Shown in pieces: positions 43,523 through 51,120 of a stretch of 64,000 nt of DNA (position 1 is its first letter; every line of letters begins with the position of its first letter). The stretch is from Dyadobacter pollutisoli (lineage in GTDB: Bacteria > Bacteroidota > Bacteroidia > Cytophagales > Spirosomataceae), in NCBI RefSeq assembly GCF_026625565.1, contig NZ_CP112998.1, positions 6,856,501-6,920,500 of the forward strand, read 5' to 3'. A model generated the notes under the pieces. It worked only from the letters and a program-made list of their open reading frames with translations. It was not told where the DNA came from and made no database searches. Position numbers and translations under genes: made by a program.

Positions 43523-43980
43523 ATGTAGAATTCCGATGTATGCTTAATCTCTTTCAAGACAAAAGTGCTGTTGAGGACACCAATGTTGTCGATTTTTGAA
43601 AGTTTATACTTCACGAAATCATGATATTCGTCGAGGCTGGCTACATTGATCTTTAACAAAAAATCCACCTGGCCTGCCATATGGTAACATTCCTGCACTT
43701 CATGCAGGTTTTGTATTTCCTGTTCAAATTTTTCTATAAATGCCTCATTGTGGTACCGCATTGATACCTGGCAAATGGTGGTTACCTGCCGGTTGATGAG
43801 TTTTTTATCCAGAATTGCCACGTACTGTTTAATGTACCCCAGGCTTTCCAGCCTCCTGATCCTTTCGTAAACAGGCGACACCGTCAGATTAAGCATAGTA
43901 GCAATTTCCTTGGTCGTTTTTTTCGCATCTTTTTGTAAAATGCGCAGGATCTTGGTATCAATTTTGTCCAACTGTTCCAT
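43519..43980 (-). CDS. Lrp/AsnC-family transcriptional regulator
   Basis: 153 residues: N-terminal winged helix-turn-helix (IDTKILRILQKDAKKTTKEIA, LTVSPVYERIRRLESLGYI) and C-terminal RAM ligand-binding domain (HEVQECYHMAGQVDFLLKI). Divergently transcribed from the tdh-kbl operon across 171 bp that hold two palindromes. Lrp-type regulators often respond to amino acids, so control of threonine catabolism by threonine, glycine or leucine is a reasonable inference. Confidence 0.93.
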   Translation of the reverse strand: MEQLDKIDTKILRILQKDAKKTTKEIATMLNLTVSPVYERIRRLESLGYIKQYVAILDKKLINRQVTTICQVSMRYHNEAFIEKFEQEIQNLHEVQECYHMAGQVDFLLKINVASLDEYHDFVKYKLSKIDNIGVLNSTFVLKEIKHTSEFYI

Positions 43981-44025
43981 GGGGCAATAATATTTACTGT
44001 ATGGGAGAATAATTTACGGTTCGGG

Positions 44026-44040
44026 AAGTAATTTTTACTT
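44026..44040. promoter_or_regulatory. Palindrome in the lrp-tdh intergenic region (site 1)
   Basis: AAGTAA-TTT-TTACTT, a perfect inverted repeat 46 nt upstream of the lrp start and 112 nt upstream of tdh. Its AT-rich centre and size fit a Lrp/AsnC operator. Confidence 0.45.
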
Positions 44041-44087
44041 TAAAAATAAGATAGTCCGGGAACATTTCCTGTTAAATTGCCTGATCG

Positions 44088-44104
44088 TTGAAAATAATTT
44101 TCAA
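44088..44104. promoter_or_regulatory. Palindrome in the lrp-tdh intergenic region (site 2)
   Basis: TTGAAAAT-A-ATTTTCAA, perfect 8-bp arms, 48 nt before the chosen tdh start. Lies 62 nt (centre to centre 63) from site 1, about six helical turns, as expected for cooperative binding by Lrp octamers. Confidence 0.5.
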
Positions 44105-44151
44105 ATATGGGAAATTGCAAGTGATTTATGCTTTTAACAAATCAGACTGCT

Positions 44152-45105
44152 ATGAGAACGGAATGCATATTAGTGATAGGGGCAAATGGACAGATTGGCT
44201 CGGTTTTGGTTGAGTACCTGCGGGAGATTTATGGAATGGACCAGGTCATTGCCTCAGACATCCGCCAGCCCGAATTTTCAACCGGACGCTTTGAAAAACT
44301 GGACGCTACCGATGCCAATGCATTAGCGTTGATTGTCACCAAATATAAGGTTACCCAGATCTATCACCTTGCGGCAATTCTCTCTGCGAAGGGCGAGCAA
44401 GAGCCATTGAAAACCTGGCATATCAACATGCAGACTTATTTCAATGTGCTGGAAGTGGCGCGTGAAAACGGTGTTACGAAAATATTTTACCCCAGCTCCA
44501 TCGCCGTATTTGGAGATCAGGTGGAAGACAAAGCCGAACAATGGTCCTATCTCGACCCAGCTACGGTCTACGGTATCAGCAAAACAGCTGGTGAAAACTG
44601 GTCAAATTACTACTTCAAACGCTACGGGATGGATATCCGGTCACTGCGCTACCCGGGAATTGTCGGGTACCAGTCCATGCCCGGTGGCGGTACAACAGAC
44701 TACGCAGTGGACATTTATCATAAAGCTGTAAAAGGAGAGGTGTTCGAATGCTTTTTAAGTGAGGATACCAAGCTGCCGATGATCTACATTAGCGACGCCA
44801 TGGATGCGACTGTGCGTTTAATGGAGGCTCCCAAAGAAAAAGTGACGGTTCGAACGGGTTATAATCTGGCTGGAATGAGCTTTTCTCCCAAAGAAATAGC
44901 AGCCAGCATTCAGAAGATCATTCCGGATTTCAAAATCATTTATAAACCAGATTTTCGGCAGGAAATCGCGGATTCGTGGCCCAAAGAGATCGACGATTCC
45001 GCAGCGAGAAAAGATTGGGGATGGCGGCCAGCTTATTCATTGGATAAAATGACCGAAGAAATGATAGCAGAGCTCAGAAAGAAATATCAGACAGTGAAGC
45101 AATAG
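44152..45105 (+). CDS. tdh: L-threonine 3-dehydrogenase, SDR/epimerase type
   Basis: 317 residues from ATG 44152 (an in-frame ATG at 44128 would add eight residues). NAD Rossmann motif LVIGANGQIGSVLVEYL, the segment IYHLAAILSAKGEQEP, the catalytic YxxxK as VYGISKTAGENW and RYPGIVGYQSMPGGGTTDYA, all matching the epimerase-like threonine dehydrogenase family that oxidises threonine to 2-amino-3-ketobutyrate. The next gene encodes the CoA ligase (lyase) that splits this product, which supports the assignment over a sugar epimerase. Confidence 0.93.
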   Translation: MRTECILVIGANGQIGSVLVEYLREIYGMDQVIASDIRQPEFSTGRFEKLDATDANALALIVTKYKVTQIYHLAAILSAKGEQEPLKTWHINMQTYFNVLEVARENGVTKIFYPSSIAVFGDQVEDKAEQWSYLDPATVYGISKTAGENWSNYYFKRYGMDIRSLRYPGIVGYQSMPGGGTTDYAVDIYHKAVKGEVFECFLSEDTKLPMIYISDAMDATVRLMEAPKEKVTVRTGYNLAGMSFSPKEIAASIQKIIPDFKIIYKPDFRQEIADSWPKEIDDSAARKDWGWRPAYSLDKMTEEMIAELRKKYQTVKQ

Positions 45106-45130
45106 AATATTTGCCAATCCGACGACCGGC

Positions 45131-45169
45131 CATTCACTCATTCACTCATTCAGTCATTCACTCATTCAT
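45131..45169. repeat. Octanucleotide tandem repeat between tdh and kbl
   Basis: CATTCACT, CATTCACT, CATTCAGT, CATTCACT, CATTCAT in tandem. The unit is the reverse complement of the TGAATGAG unit at 33973-34018. It lies 30 nt upstream of the kbl start and is bordered by GACCGG (45124-45129) and CCGGTC (45182-45187). Confidence 0.75.
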
Positions 45170-45199
45170 CTCACCGGCGATCCGGTCAAAATTGAACTC

Positions 45200-46384
45200 A
45201 TGAACGCTACAATTCAAGAAGAACTACATCAGGAGCTGGAAGCAATTAAAGCTGCCGGATTATATAAAAAGGAACGTGTAATCACCACGCCGCAGTCGGC
45301 AAGCATTGCGACCGACGGCAAGAATGTGTTAAACTTTTGCGCAAACAATTACCTGGGTCTTTCTTCACACCCGGAAGTGATCGCCGCCGGTATCGATGCG
45401 ATTAACACACATGGTTTCGGAATGTCGTCGGTACGCTTCATTTGCGGCACCCAGGATATTCACAAAGAACTTGAAAAGAAAACAGCGGAGTTTTTGGGAA
45501 CGGAAGACTGCATATTGTATGCCGCCGCATTCGATGCCAATGGAGGTGTTTTTGAGCCGTTGTTGAACGAGCAAGATGCCATCATTTCCGACGAACTTAA
45601 CCATGCGTCGCTGATCGACGGGATCAGGTTGTGCAAGGCGAAACGGTTTCGCTACAAACACAATGACATTGCAGATCTTGAACAACAACTTAAAGACGCT
45701 CAGGGCAGTCGTAGGATATTAATTGTGACCGATGGCGTGTTTTCAATGGACGGTACCATTGCGCAGCTTGACAAAATCTGTGACCTGGCCGACCAGTACA
45801 ATGCATTGGTCATGATCGACGAATGTCATGCGACGGGTTTTATGGGGAAAACCGGCCGCGGTTCTCACGAATTCCGCAATGTAATGGGCAGGATCGACAT
45901 CATCACCGGTACCTACGGAAAAGCATTGGGCGGTGCGTCGGGAGGATTTACCGCTGCCAAAAAGGAAATTGTGGAGATACTTCGCCAACGTTCGCGGCCA
46001 TATCTTTTCTCCAATACATTAGCGCCAAGCATTGTCGGCGCGTCTATCAAAGTACTCGATCTGCTTTCATCGTCGACGGCATTGCGCGACAAACTGGAAA
46101 AAAACACCGCCTATTTCAGGAAGGAAATGACGGAAGCAGGTTTCGACATTCTGCCGGGTGAGCACCCAATTGTGCCCATTATGCTTTATGATGCCAAACT
46201 TGCGCAGGAATTTGCCGCCAGATTATTAGGCGAAGGCATTTACGTGATCGGATTTTTCTATCCGGTAGTACCGCAGGGAAAAGCCAGGATCAGGGTTCAG
46301 ATCTCCGCTGGCCATGAGCAGGAGCATCTTGAAAAAGCTGTGGCTGCGTTTACCAAGGTTGGTAAAGAGCTTGGCGTGATATAA
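45200..46384 (+). CDS. kbl: Glycine C-acetyltransferase (2-amino-3-ketobutyrate CoA ligase)
   Basis: PLP enzyme that splits 2-amino-3-ketobutyrate with CoA to glycine and acetyl-CoA. The 394-residue protein follows E. coli Kbl along its length: NFCANNYLGLSSHPEVI, FGMSSVRFICGTQDIHKELE, DELNHASLIDGIRLCKAKR, ATDGVFSMDG-like TDGVFSMDGTIAQL, IDECHATGFMG, and the PLP lysine in GTYGKALGGASGG. Together with tdh it converts threonine to glycine and acetyl-CoA. A 94-nt spacer with octamer repeats separates them, but one transcript is likely. Palindromic terminator follows. Confidence 0.96.
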   Translation: MNATIQEELHQELEAIKAAGLYKKERVITTPQSASIATDGKNVLNFCANNYLGLSSHPEVIAAGIDAINTHGFGMSSVRFICGTQDIHKELEKKTAEFLGTEDCILYAAAFDANGGVFEPLLNEQDAIISDELNHASLIDGIRLCKAKRFRYKHNDIADLEQQLKDAQGSRRILIVTDGVFSMDGTIAQLDKICDLADQYNALVMIDECHATGFMGKTGRGSHEFRNVMGRIDIITGTYGKALGGASGGFTAAKKEIVEILRQRSRPYLFSNTLAPSIVGASIKVLDLLSSSTALRDKLEKNTAYFRKEMTEAGFDILPGEHPIVPIMLYDAKLAQEFAARLLGEGIYVIGFFYPVVPQGKARIRVQISAGHEQEHLEKAVAAFTKVGKELGVI

Positions 46385-46393
46385 AAACAAGGA

Positions 46394-46432
46394 AGACTTT
46401 CCAGGTTTTCAAAACCTGGAAAGTCTCGTTTT
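46394..46432. terminator. Perfect 16-bp palindrome, terminator of kbl
   Basis: AGACTTTCCAGGTTTT (46394-46409), one base, AAAACCTGGAAAGTCT (46411-46426), then CGTTTTTT. The transglutaminase gene on the other strand ends at 46433, so it may serve both. The near-absent loop and the sequence suggest a REP-like palindrome used as terminator. Confidence 0.8.
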
Positions 46433-47233
46433 TTACTGTTCCGGCTCCATCAATTCCGCCTCCACATGCAGTGATTGCAGCGTTGCATTGCCATATTGGG
46501 TAACCATTGCCACATCAGCAGCGTCGCGGCCATGTGCGATTTCTATTCGATAACCGCTGGTTTGCTCCTGCACCGCATCGAATGTATACCATTCTCCGCC
46601 AATAAAAACGTCAAACCAGGCGTGTAAATCCATTACTTTCAGTCTGTCCAGGTAGCCGACCGTCATGCGCGCAGGTATACACAGGTTTCGGCATAATGCT
46701 ATGGCGAGGTGTGTAAAGTCACGGCATACCCCTATACGATTGCGCGCGAGGTCCAAAGCGGTGGTACTTGCATCAGTCATACCGTACTGATATGTAACAT
46801 TCTGATGTATCCAGGTCCTGATCGCCTCTACCTGATGATAACCCGGTGTGAGGTTTCCCGCTATTTCCAAGGCCAACATATTAATTTCATGCAAATCCGA
46901 CTCACAATACCTGCTTGGCAGGATATAATGCATCACATCATCCGGCAAATCACCCACCAGCATATAGGCAGGAGGCGGATTGGGGATCGCTTTGGTAGGA
47001 TTAACCTGCGCCTGCACTTCGGTTGTAATGGTTACTTTTCCAACGGGAAGGATAGTCCGCTGACAAGGGTTTCCGTAGATATCGATATACTCTGAAAATG
47101 GTACTGACGGCTCAATATTAAAACCTTCCTGAATGATAGACTGGCCTTCCTGACGGCGTGGACGTAACATAGTTGTTACGGTGGTTGGGGCATACACGTC
47201 ATACGTGAATATGCTTCTTCCCTTCATTTTCAT
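46433..47233 (-). CDS. Transglutaminase-like cysteine protease family protein
   Basis: 266 residues without signal peptide. The C-terminal half is a transglutaminase core with the catalytic triad visible: Cys in ARNRIGVCRDFTHLAIALC, His in VMDLHAWFDVFIGGEWY, and Asp in TFDAVQEQ. The N-terminal half is the beta-rich bacterial transglutaminase N domain. Such proteins often neighbour alpha-E and Anbu genes in other bacteria; here these lie 6 kb away (52890-54698), not adjacent. Probably a peptidase or peptide ligase rather than a true transglutaminase. Confidence 0.9.
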   Translation of the reverse strand: MKMKGRSIFTYDVYAPTTVTTMLRPRRQEGQSIIQEGFNIEPSVPFSEYIDIYGNPCQRTILPVGKVTITTEVQAQVNPTKAIPNPPPAYMLVGDLPDDVMHYILPSRYCESDLHEINMLALEIAGNLTPGYHQVEAIRTWIHQNVTYQYGMTDASTTALDLARNRIGVCRDFTHLAIALCRNLCIPARMTVGYLDRLKVMDLHAWFDVFIGGEWYTFDAVQEQTSGYRIEIAHGRDAADVAMVTQYGNATLQSLHVEAELMEPEQ

Positions 47234-47414
47234 GTATGAGTCGATTTAATATATTTGGTAAATGTAATGACAACGAGTTGCTTAAAAATTACGTGCCATT
47301 TAATTTATTGTTAACGTCCAGGCGTTCTGAATTAAAACATTTTAATCGACGTTTGTCAATCAGGAACACTAATTTTAGTGCCAAAAGCATTTGTGGAATT
47401 TAAATATCTTACCT

Positions 47415-47948
47415 ATGGCAGTTACAAAATGGATCGTAGACCCTGTGCATTCAGAAGTTCAGTTTAAGATCAAACACCTGGTCATTTCCACGATTACCGG
47501 CTCCTTCAATAATTTTGAAGGCGGAGCTACATCGGATTTGAATAACTTTGAGAATGCAGAAATTCACTTTTCACTCGATGTGAAAAGTATAGATACCAAT
47601 GTGGATATGCGTGATGCGCATCTTAAGTCCGCAGATTTTTTTGATGCTGAACAATTCCCTCACATTACATTCCAGTCCAATTATTTTCATAAGGTAAAAG
47701 GCGATAACTACAAGCTTTCGGGCCTGCTGACGCTGAAAGGAATTACCAAACCCATTGAACTTGATGCTGAATATGGAGGGGTTGAAAAGGATCCGGAAGG
47801 AAACCTCAGAATAGGATTTGAAGTAGAAGGAAGGTTAAGCCGCCAGGAATATGGCTTGAATTATATGCAGTTAACGGATTCAGGTGGCCTCGTGATCGGT
47901 GAGGATGTCAAATTGATCGCCAACATCCAGCTGGTAAAGCAAGCCTGA
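47415..47948 (+). CDS. YceI-family polyisoprenoid-binding protein
   Basis: 177-residue lipocalin-like barrel starting MAVTKWIVDPVHSEVQFKIKHL, with the family motifs SVDIRD-like VDMRDAHLKSADFFDAEQFPHITFQS, LSGLLTLKGITKPIEL and SRQEYGLNY. No signal peptide, so unlike E. coli YceI it seems cytosolic. Family members bind amphiphiles such as polyprenyls. The ATG at 47415 is used; a TTG at 47391 would add an unrelated octapeptide. Monocistronic with its own terminator. Confidence 0.93.
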   Translation: MAVTKWIVDPVHSEVQFKIKHLVISTITGSFNNFEGGATSDLNNFENAEIHFSLDVKSIDTNVDMRDAHLKSADFFDAEQFPHITFQSNYFHKVKGDNYKLSGLLTLKGITKPIELDAEYGGVEKDPEGNLRIGFEVEGRLSRQEYGLNYMQLTDSGGLVIGEDVKLIANIQLVKQA

Positions 47949-47981
47949 AGTGATCAATTATCAGTTGTCTATCTGAAATAG

Positions 47982-48016
47982 ACCCGACATAGTCTCAGAC
48001 ACTTGTCGGGTTTTTT
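47982..48016 (+). terminator. Intrinsic terminator after the YceI gene
   Basis: ACCCGACA (47982-47989) and TGTCGGGT (48004-48011) with a 14-nt loop, followed by TTTTT. Confidence 0.85.
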
Positions 48017-48088
48017 GTTAAAATGAGGATATTTTCCAATCCTCCGGCTTTCTAATTTTATAACCTAATTTCCCCAAATACCGCCTCC

Positions 48089-49441
48089 ATGAAGTTCTTT
48101 CGAATACTTTTTCGGATCATCGGCTCAATAGTGCTGCTTCTTGTATTGATCATTGCTAGTATGGTGACCACCATGGACCACACTCCTTACAAAGAAATGC
48201 CGTATTATGCCCAATGGAAGAAGATCATCAGTGAAGTAAAACCTGACACCTCGGGATCCAGCGGAGCGCTCAGGGTAGGATGGGCAAAGGTGAATATTAC
48301 TCCTGCATCTCCCACGCCCACAGCTGGTTATGGTAACAGAAGAGGGCGTCCTTACACCGCCGTCCATGATTCAGTGTACATAAGGGCGATGGTGATTGAC
48401 AATGGCGTTACGAAAGCCGCCATTATCGCAGCCGATCTGCTGATTATCCCACCTACGGTTGTCAAACTGCTCCAATCGCGGCTTACGGAAAAGGAAATTC
48501 CCTTTGACAATGTTTACTTTGGCGCTACACATAGTCATAACAGTGTAGGTGGCTGGGGGACAGGTGTATCGTCCCTGTTTTTTTCTGGAAAATATAATGA
48601 GAAGACTGTCGAAACCATTGCTGATGCTATTTTTCAGGCGATCGTCCAGGCCAAGGCTAAGCTGGAACCGGCGAAGCTCACCTATATGGAATCCATTGAC
48701 ACCGTCGATATTCGCAACAGGCTGGTAGGCGAGGAGGGAGAGATTGATCCCGAGATCCGGTCAGCTGCATTCGTGACGGCAAGTGGTCAGAAAGCCATTC
48801 TGAGTTCCTTCGCGGCACATTCGACGGTATTGAACTCTAAAAACATTGTCCTGTCGCGCGATTATCCTGGTATGTTAGTGGATTCGCTGGAAAAAGGGCG
48901 GTACAACTTCGCGATGTACATGTCCGGGGCAGTAGGTAGTATGGGGCCGATTGAAAAAGGTACCGACGATTTTGATGAGGTTAAAAATCAGGCATTTGGC
49001 GTACAAAAAGCATTGCTTTCAGACTCAACAAAGAAGGAAGACGTAAAAGGTGCGACCGTAGAGGCGATCACATTGCCGCTGCCTCTCCGCAATCCTTCTC
49101 CGCGGCTAACCATGGGACTGGTGCTGCGGTCGTGGGCATTTAACAAGGCTTTTGGAGAATATCCTGTCTTTGTAAAAGCATTGAGAATTGGCAATATTCT
49201 GATGGTAGGAATGCCCTGCGATTTTTCGGGTGAACTGGTCGGAACGCTGGACGCATATGCCAAAACCAAAGGCCTTAATCTGATGGTCACGAGCTTTAAT
49301 GGCGGCTATATCGGCTATATCACGCATGACAAATACTTTGACCGTGACTTGTACGAGACCAAAACAATGAGCTGGTACGGGCCTTATAACGGGGCTTACT
49401 TGCAGGAAGTGATTAAAGATATTATTGATAAACTATCCTAA
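48089..49441 (+). CDS. Neutral/alkaline ceramidase-like (N-terminal domain) protein
   Basis: 450 residues. An N-terminal membrane segment (IIGSIVLLLVLIIASMV, about 10-28) anchors or exports it. The rest resembles the N-terminal catalytic domain of neutral ceramidases: WAKVNITPASPTPTAGYGNR, the ADLLIIPPTVV region and the zinc motif FGATHSHNSVGGWG. The nucleophile region reads YMSGAVGSMGP instead of the usual GDVSPN, and the Ig-like C-terminal domain of ceramidases is absent. So it may act on other substrates. Followed 12 nt later by an exported Gfo/Idh/MocA protein. Confidence 0.85.
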   Translation: MKFFRILFRIIGSIVLLLVLIIASMVTTMDHTPYKEMPYYAQWKKIISEVKPDTSGSSGALRVGWAKVNITPASPTPTAGYGNRRGRPYTAVHDSVYIRAMVIDNGVTKAAIIAADLLIIPPTVVKLLQSRLTEKEIPFDNVYFGATHSHNSVGGWGTGVSSLFFSGKYNEKTVETIADAIFQAIVQAKAKLEPAKLTYMESIDTVDIRNRLVGEEGEIDPEIRSAAFVTASGQKAILSSFAAHSTVLNSKNIVLSRDYPGMLVDSLEKGRYNFAMYMSGAVGSMGPIEKGTDDFDEVKNQAFGVQKALLSDSTKKEDVKGATVEAITLPLPLRNPSPRLTMGLVLRSWAFNKAFGEYPVFVKALRIGNILMVGMPCDFSGELVGTLDAYAKTKGLNLMVTSFNGGYIGYITHDKYFDRDLYETKTMSWYGPYNGAYLQEVIKDIIDKLS

Positions 49442-49453
49442 CTAACCTAATCT

Positions 49454-50536
49454 ATGAAAACGATCTTATTGCTGATTTTCGGGCTCCTGAGTATCCAGGC
49501 AATCGCCCAGTCTCCTGTGCGCGTCGCTGTCGCGGGCCTTAGCCACGGGCATGTAGGCTGGGTCTTTAATAGTGCGGATAAAAAAGTCATTCAACTAGTT
49601 GGGATTTACGAAACCAATCCTGATCTGGTCAATTTATTTGCTGAAAAATACAAGCTGGACAAGAAGCTTTTCTTCTCAGATCTGAACAAGATGCTGGATG
49701 AAACGAAACCAGAGGCCGTTTCAGCTTTCGGAGCGATCAGCGATCACGTGATAGTTGTCCGTGCCTGCGCACCACGGAAAATTCATGTGATGGTAGAGAA
49801 ACCATTGGCTACTACATTCGCAGATGCCAAGGAGATTCAGAAGCTGGCCAGCCAAAATTCCATTCAGGTACTGACCAATTATGAAACGTCGTGGTACGCC
49901 AGCAACCAATATGTGAATGATCTGGTAAGCCAGGGTAAGCTAGGTGACATTCGGAAGGTAATGGTGAATGATGGTCACCAGGGACCGAAAGAAATTGGGG
50001 TCAGCAAGGAATTTTTCGCCATTCTGACTGATCCCGCCAAAAACGGCGCAGGTGCTCTGATTGATTTCGGATGCTATGGCGCCAATTTGATGACCTGGCT
50101 TTTAAAGGGAGAAAGACCCATTTCGGTAACTGCGGTGACGCATCAGGACAAGCCGGAGATTTACAAGAATGTAGACGATGAGGCGACCATTGTACTGCAA
50201 TATCCAAAGGCGCAATGTATCATTCAGGGCTCCTGGAACTGGTCATTTGGAAGAAAAGATATGGAAGTATATGGTAACAAGGGTTACGCGATTGCTGTAA
50301 ACGCAACCGTTGTCAGACAAAGATTACAGGAAAAAGCACCTGAGGAAACCATCAAGCTCGACCCTCGTCCGGCTCCATTTACGGATCCTTTTGCAGTTTT
50401 GGCGGATGTGGTGCAGGGTCGCTTGAAGCTCGATACCAACGACCTGTACGGGTTACCGGTCAATGTTACCGTCGTAGAAATATTGGAATCTGCCAAGCAA
50501 TCTGCGAAGTCAGGTAAGACTGTATTTTTGAAATAA
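49454..50536 (+). CDS. Exported Gfo/Idh/MocA-family oxidoreductase
   Basis: 360 residues. A Sec signal peptide (LLLIFGLLSIQAIAQ) precedes the Rossmann domain (VRVAVAGLSHGHVGW). The EKP motif is present as VMVEKPLATTF, and the C-terminal beta-sheet domain follows (GALIDFGCYGANLMTWLL). Export of a NAD(P)-dependent enzyme without a Tat-type RR motif is odd, since the cofactor must then come from elsewhere or be bound tightly; related secreted forms are known in Bacteroidota. Likely in an operon with the ceramidase-like gene before it and the thioesterase after it. Confidence 0.88.
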   Translation: MKTILLLIFGLLSIQAIAQSPVRVAVAGLSHGHVGWVFNSADKKVIQLVGIYETNPDLVNLFAEKYKLDKKLFFSDLNKMLDETKPEAVSAFGAISDHVIVVRACAPRKIHVMVEKPLATTFADAKEIQKLASQNSIQVLTNYETSWYASNQYVNDLVSQGKLGDIRKVMVNDGHQGPKEIGVSKEFFAILTDPAKNGAGALIDFGCYGANLMTWLLKGERPISVTAVTHQDKPEIYKNVDDEATIVLQYPKAQCIIQGSWNWSFGRKDMEVYGNKGYAIAVNATVVRQRLQEKAPEETIKLDPRPAPFTDPFAVLADVVQGRLKLDTNDLYGLPVNVTVVEILESAKQSAKSGKTVFLK

Positions 50537-50553
50537 ATAGCATTAGTAATATA

Positions 50554-51120
50554 ATGGAGCAGGAACCCCGCGCTGTCCGTTTCAGCCAAACTACCCTCAC
50601 CGAGTTGATGATCCCTTCTTATGCCAACTTTGGCGGGAAAATTCACGGAGGGATTTTATTGTCATTGATTGATAAAGTGGCTTACTCATGTGCTGCACGC
50701 CATGCGGGTACCTACTGCGTGACAGTTTCGGTGGATGGTGTTGATTTTCTGGAACCCGTGGAGGTGGGAGATCTGGTTTCGCTGCATGCTTCTGTCAATT
50801 ATGTCGGAAGAACTTCGTTGGTGATCGGGATCAGGGTTATTGCGGAAAATGTACGGAATGGCATTCAGCGGCATACCAATACTTCCTACGTCACAATGGT
50901 GGCGAAGGGCGATGATGATAAGCCGACGGTAGTGCCGGAATTATTGCTGGAAAATGAAGAAGATGCCCGCCGTTTTCTGGAAGCGATCAAGCGTCGGGAA
51001 TTGAAAGAAAGTTACCGGGATGCATTCGATAATGCCAAGACCCGGATTGATGTACAGGCAAATCTTGAAAAATTATCCCAGCAACGATGTGTTATCGGCT
51101 GGGATAAAAATGATATTTAA
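50554..51120 (+). CDS. Acyl-CoA thioesterase, hotdog fold
   Basis: 188 residues of the cytosolic acyl-CoA thioester hydrolase type. The hotdog domain (about 10-130) has the active-site region MIPSYANFGGKIHGGILLSL followed by IDKVAYSCAARHAG, then VSVDGVDFLEPVEVGDLVSLHASV. A helical tail of about 55 residues follows. It hydrolyses acyl-CoA to fatty acid and CoA; chain length unknown. 17 nt downstream of the oxidoreductase. Its TAA overlaps the TAA of the convergent HerA-like gene. Confidence 0.92.
   Translation: MEQEPRAVRFSQTTLTELMIPSYANFGGKIHGGILLSLIDKVAYSCAARHAGTYCVTVSVDGVDFLEPVEVGDLVSLHASVNYVGRTSLVIGIRVIAENVRNGIQRHTNTSYVTMVAKGDDDKPTVVPELLLENEEDARRFLEAIKRRELKESYRDAFDNAKTRIDVQANLEKLSQQRCVIGWDKNDI

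Noticed and set aside
44152..45105. Sugar-nucleotide epimerase instead of threonine dehydrogenase
   Set aside because: The segment RYPGIVGYQSMPGGGTTDYA and the kbl neighbour are specific to SDR-type threonine dehydrogenase.
45200..46384. Serine palmitoyltransferase for sphingolipid synthesis instead of Kbl
   Set aside because: The protein matches Kbl in nearly every conserved block and is next to threonine dehydrogenase, whose product it uses.
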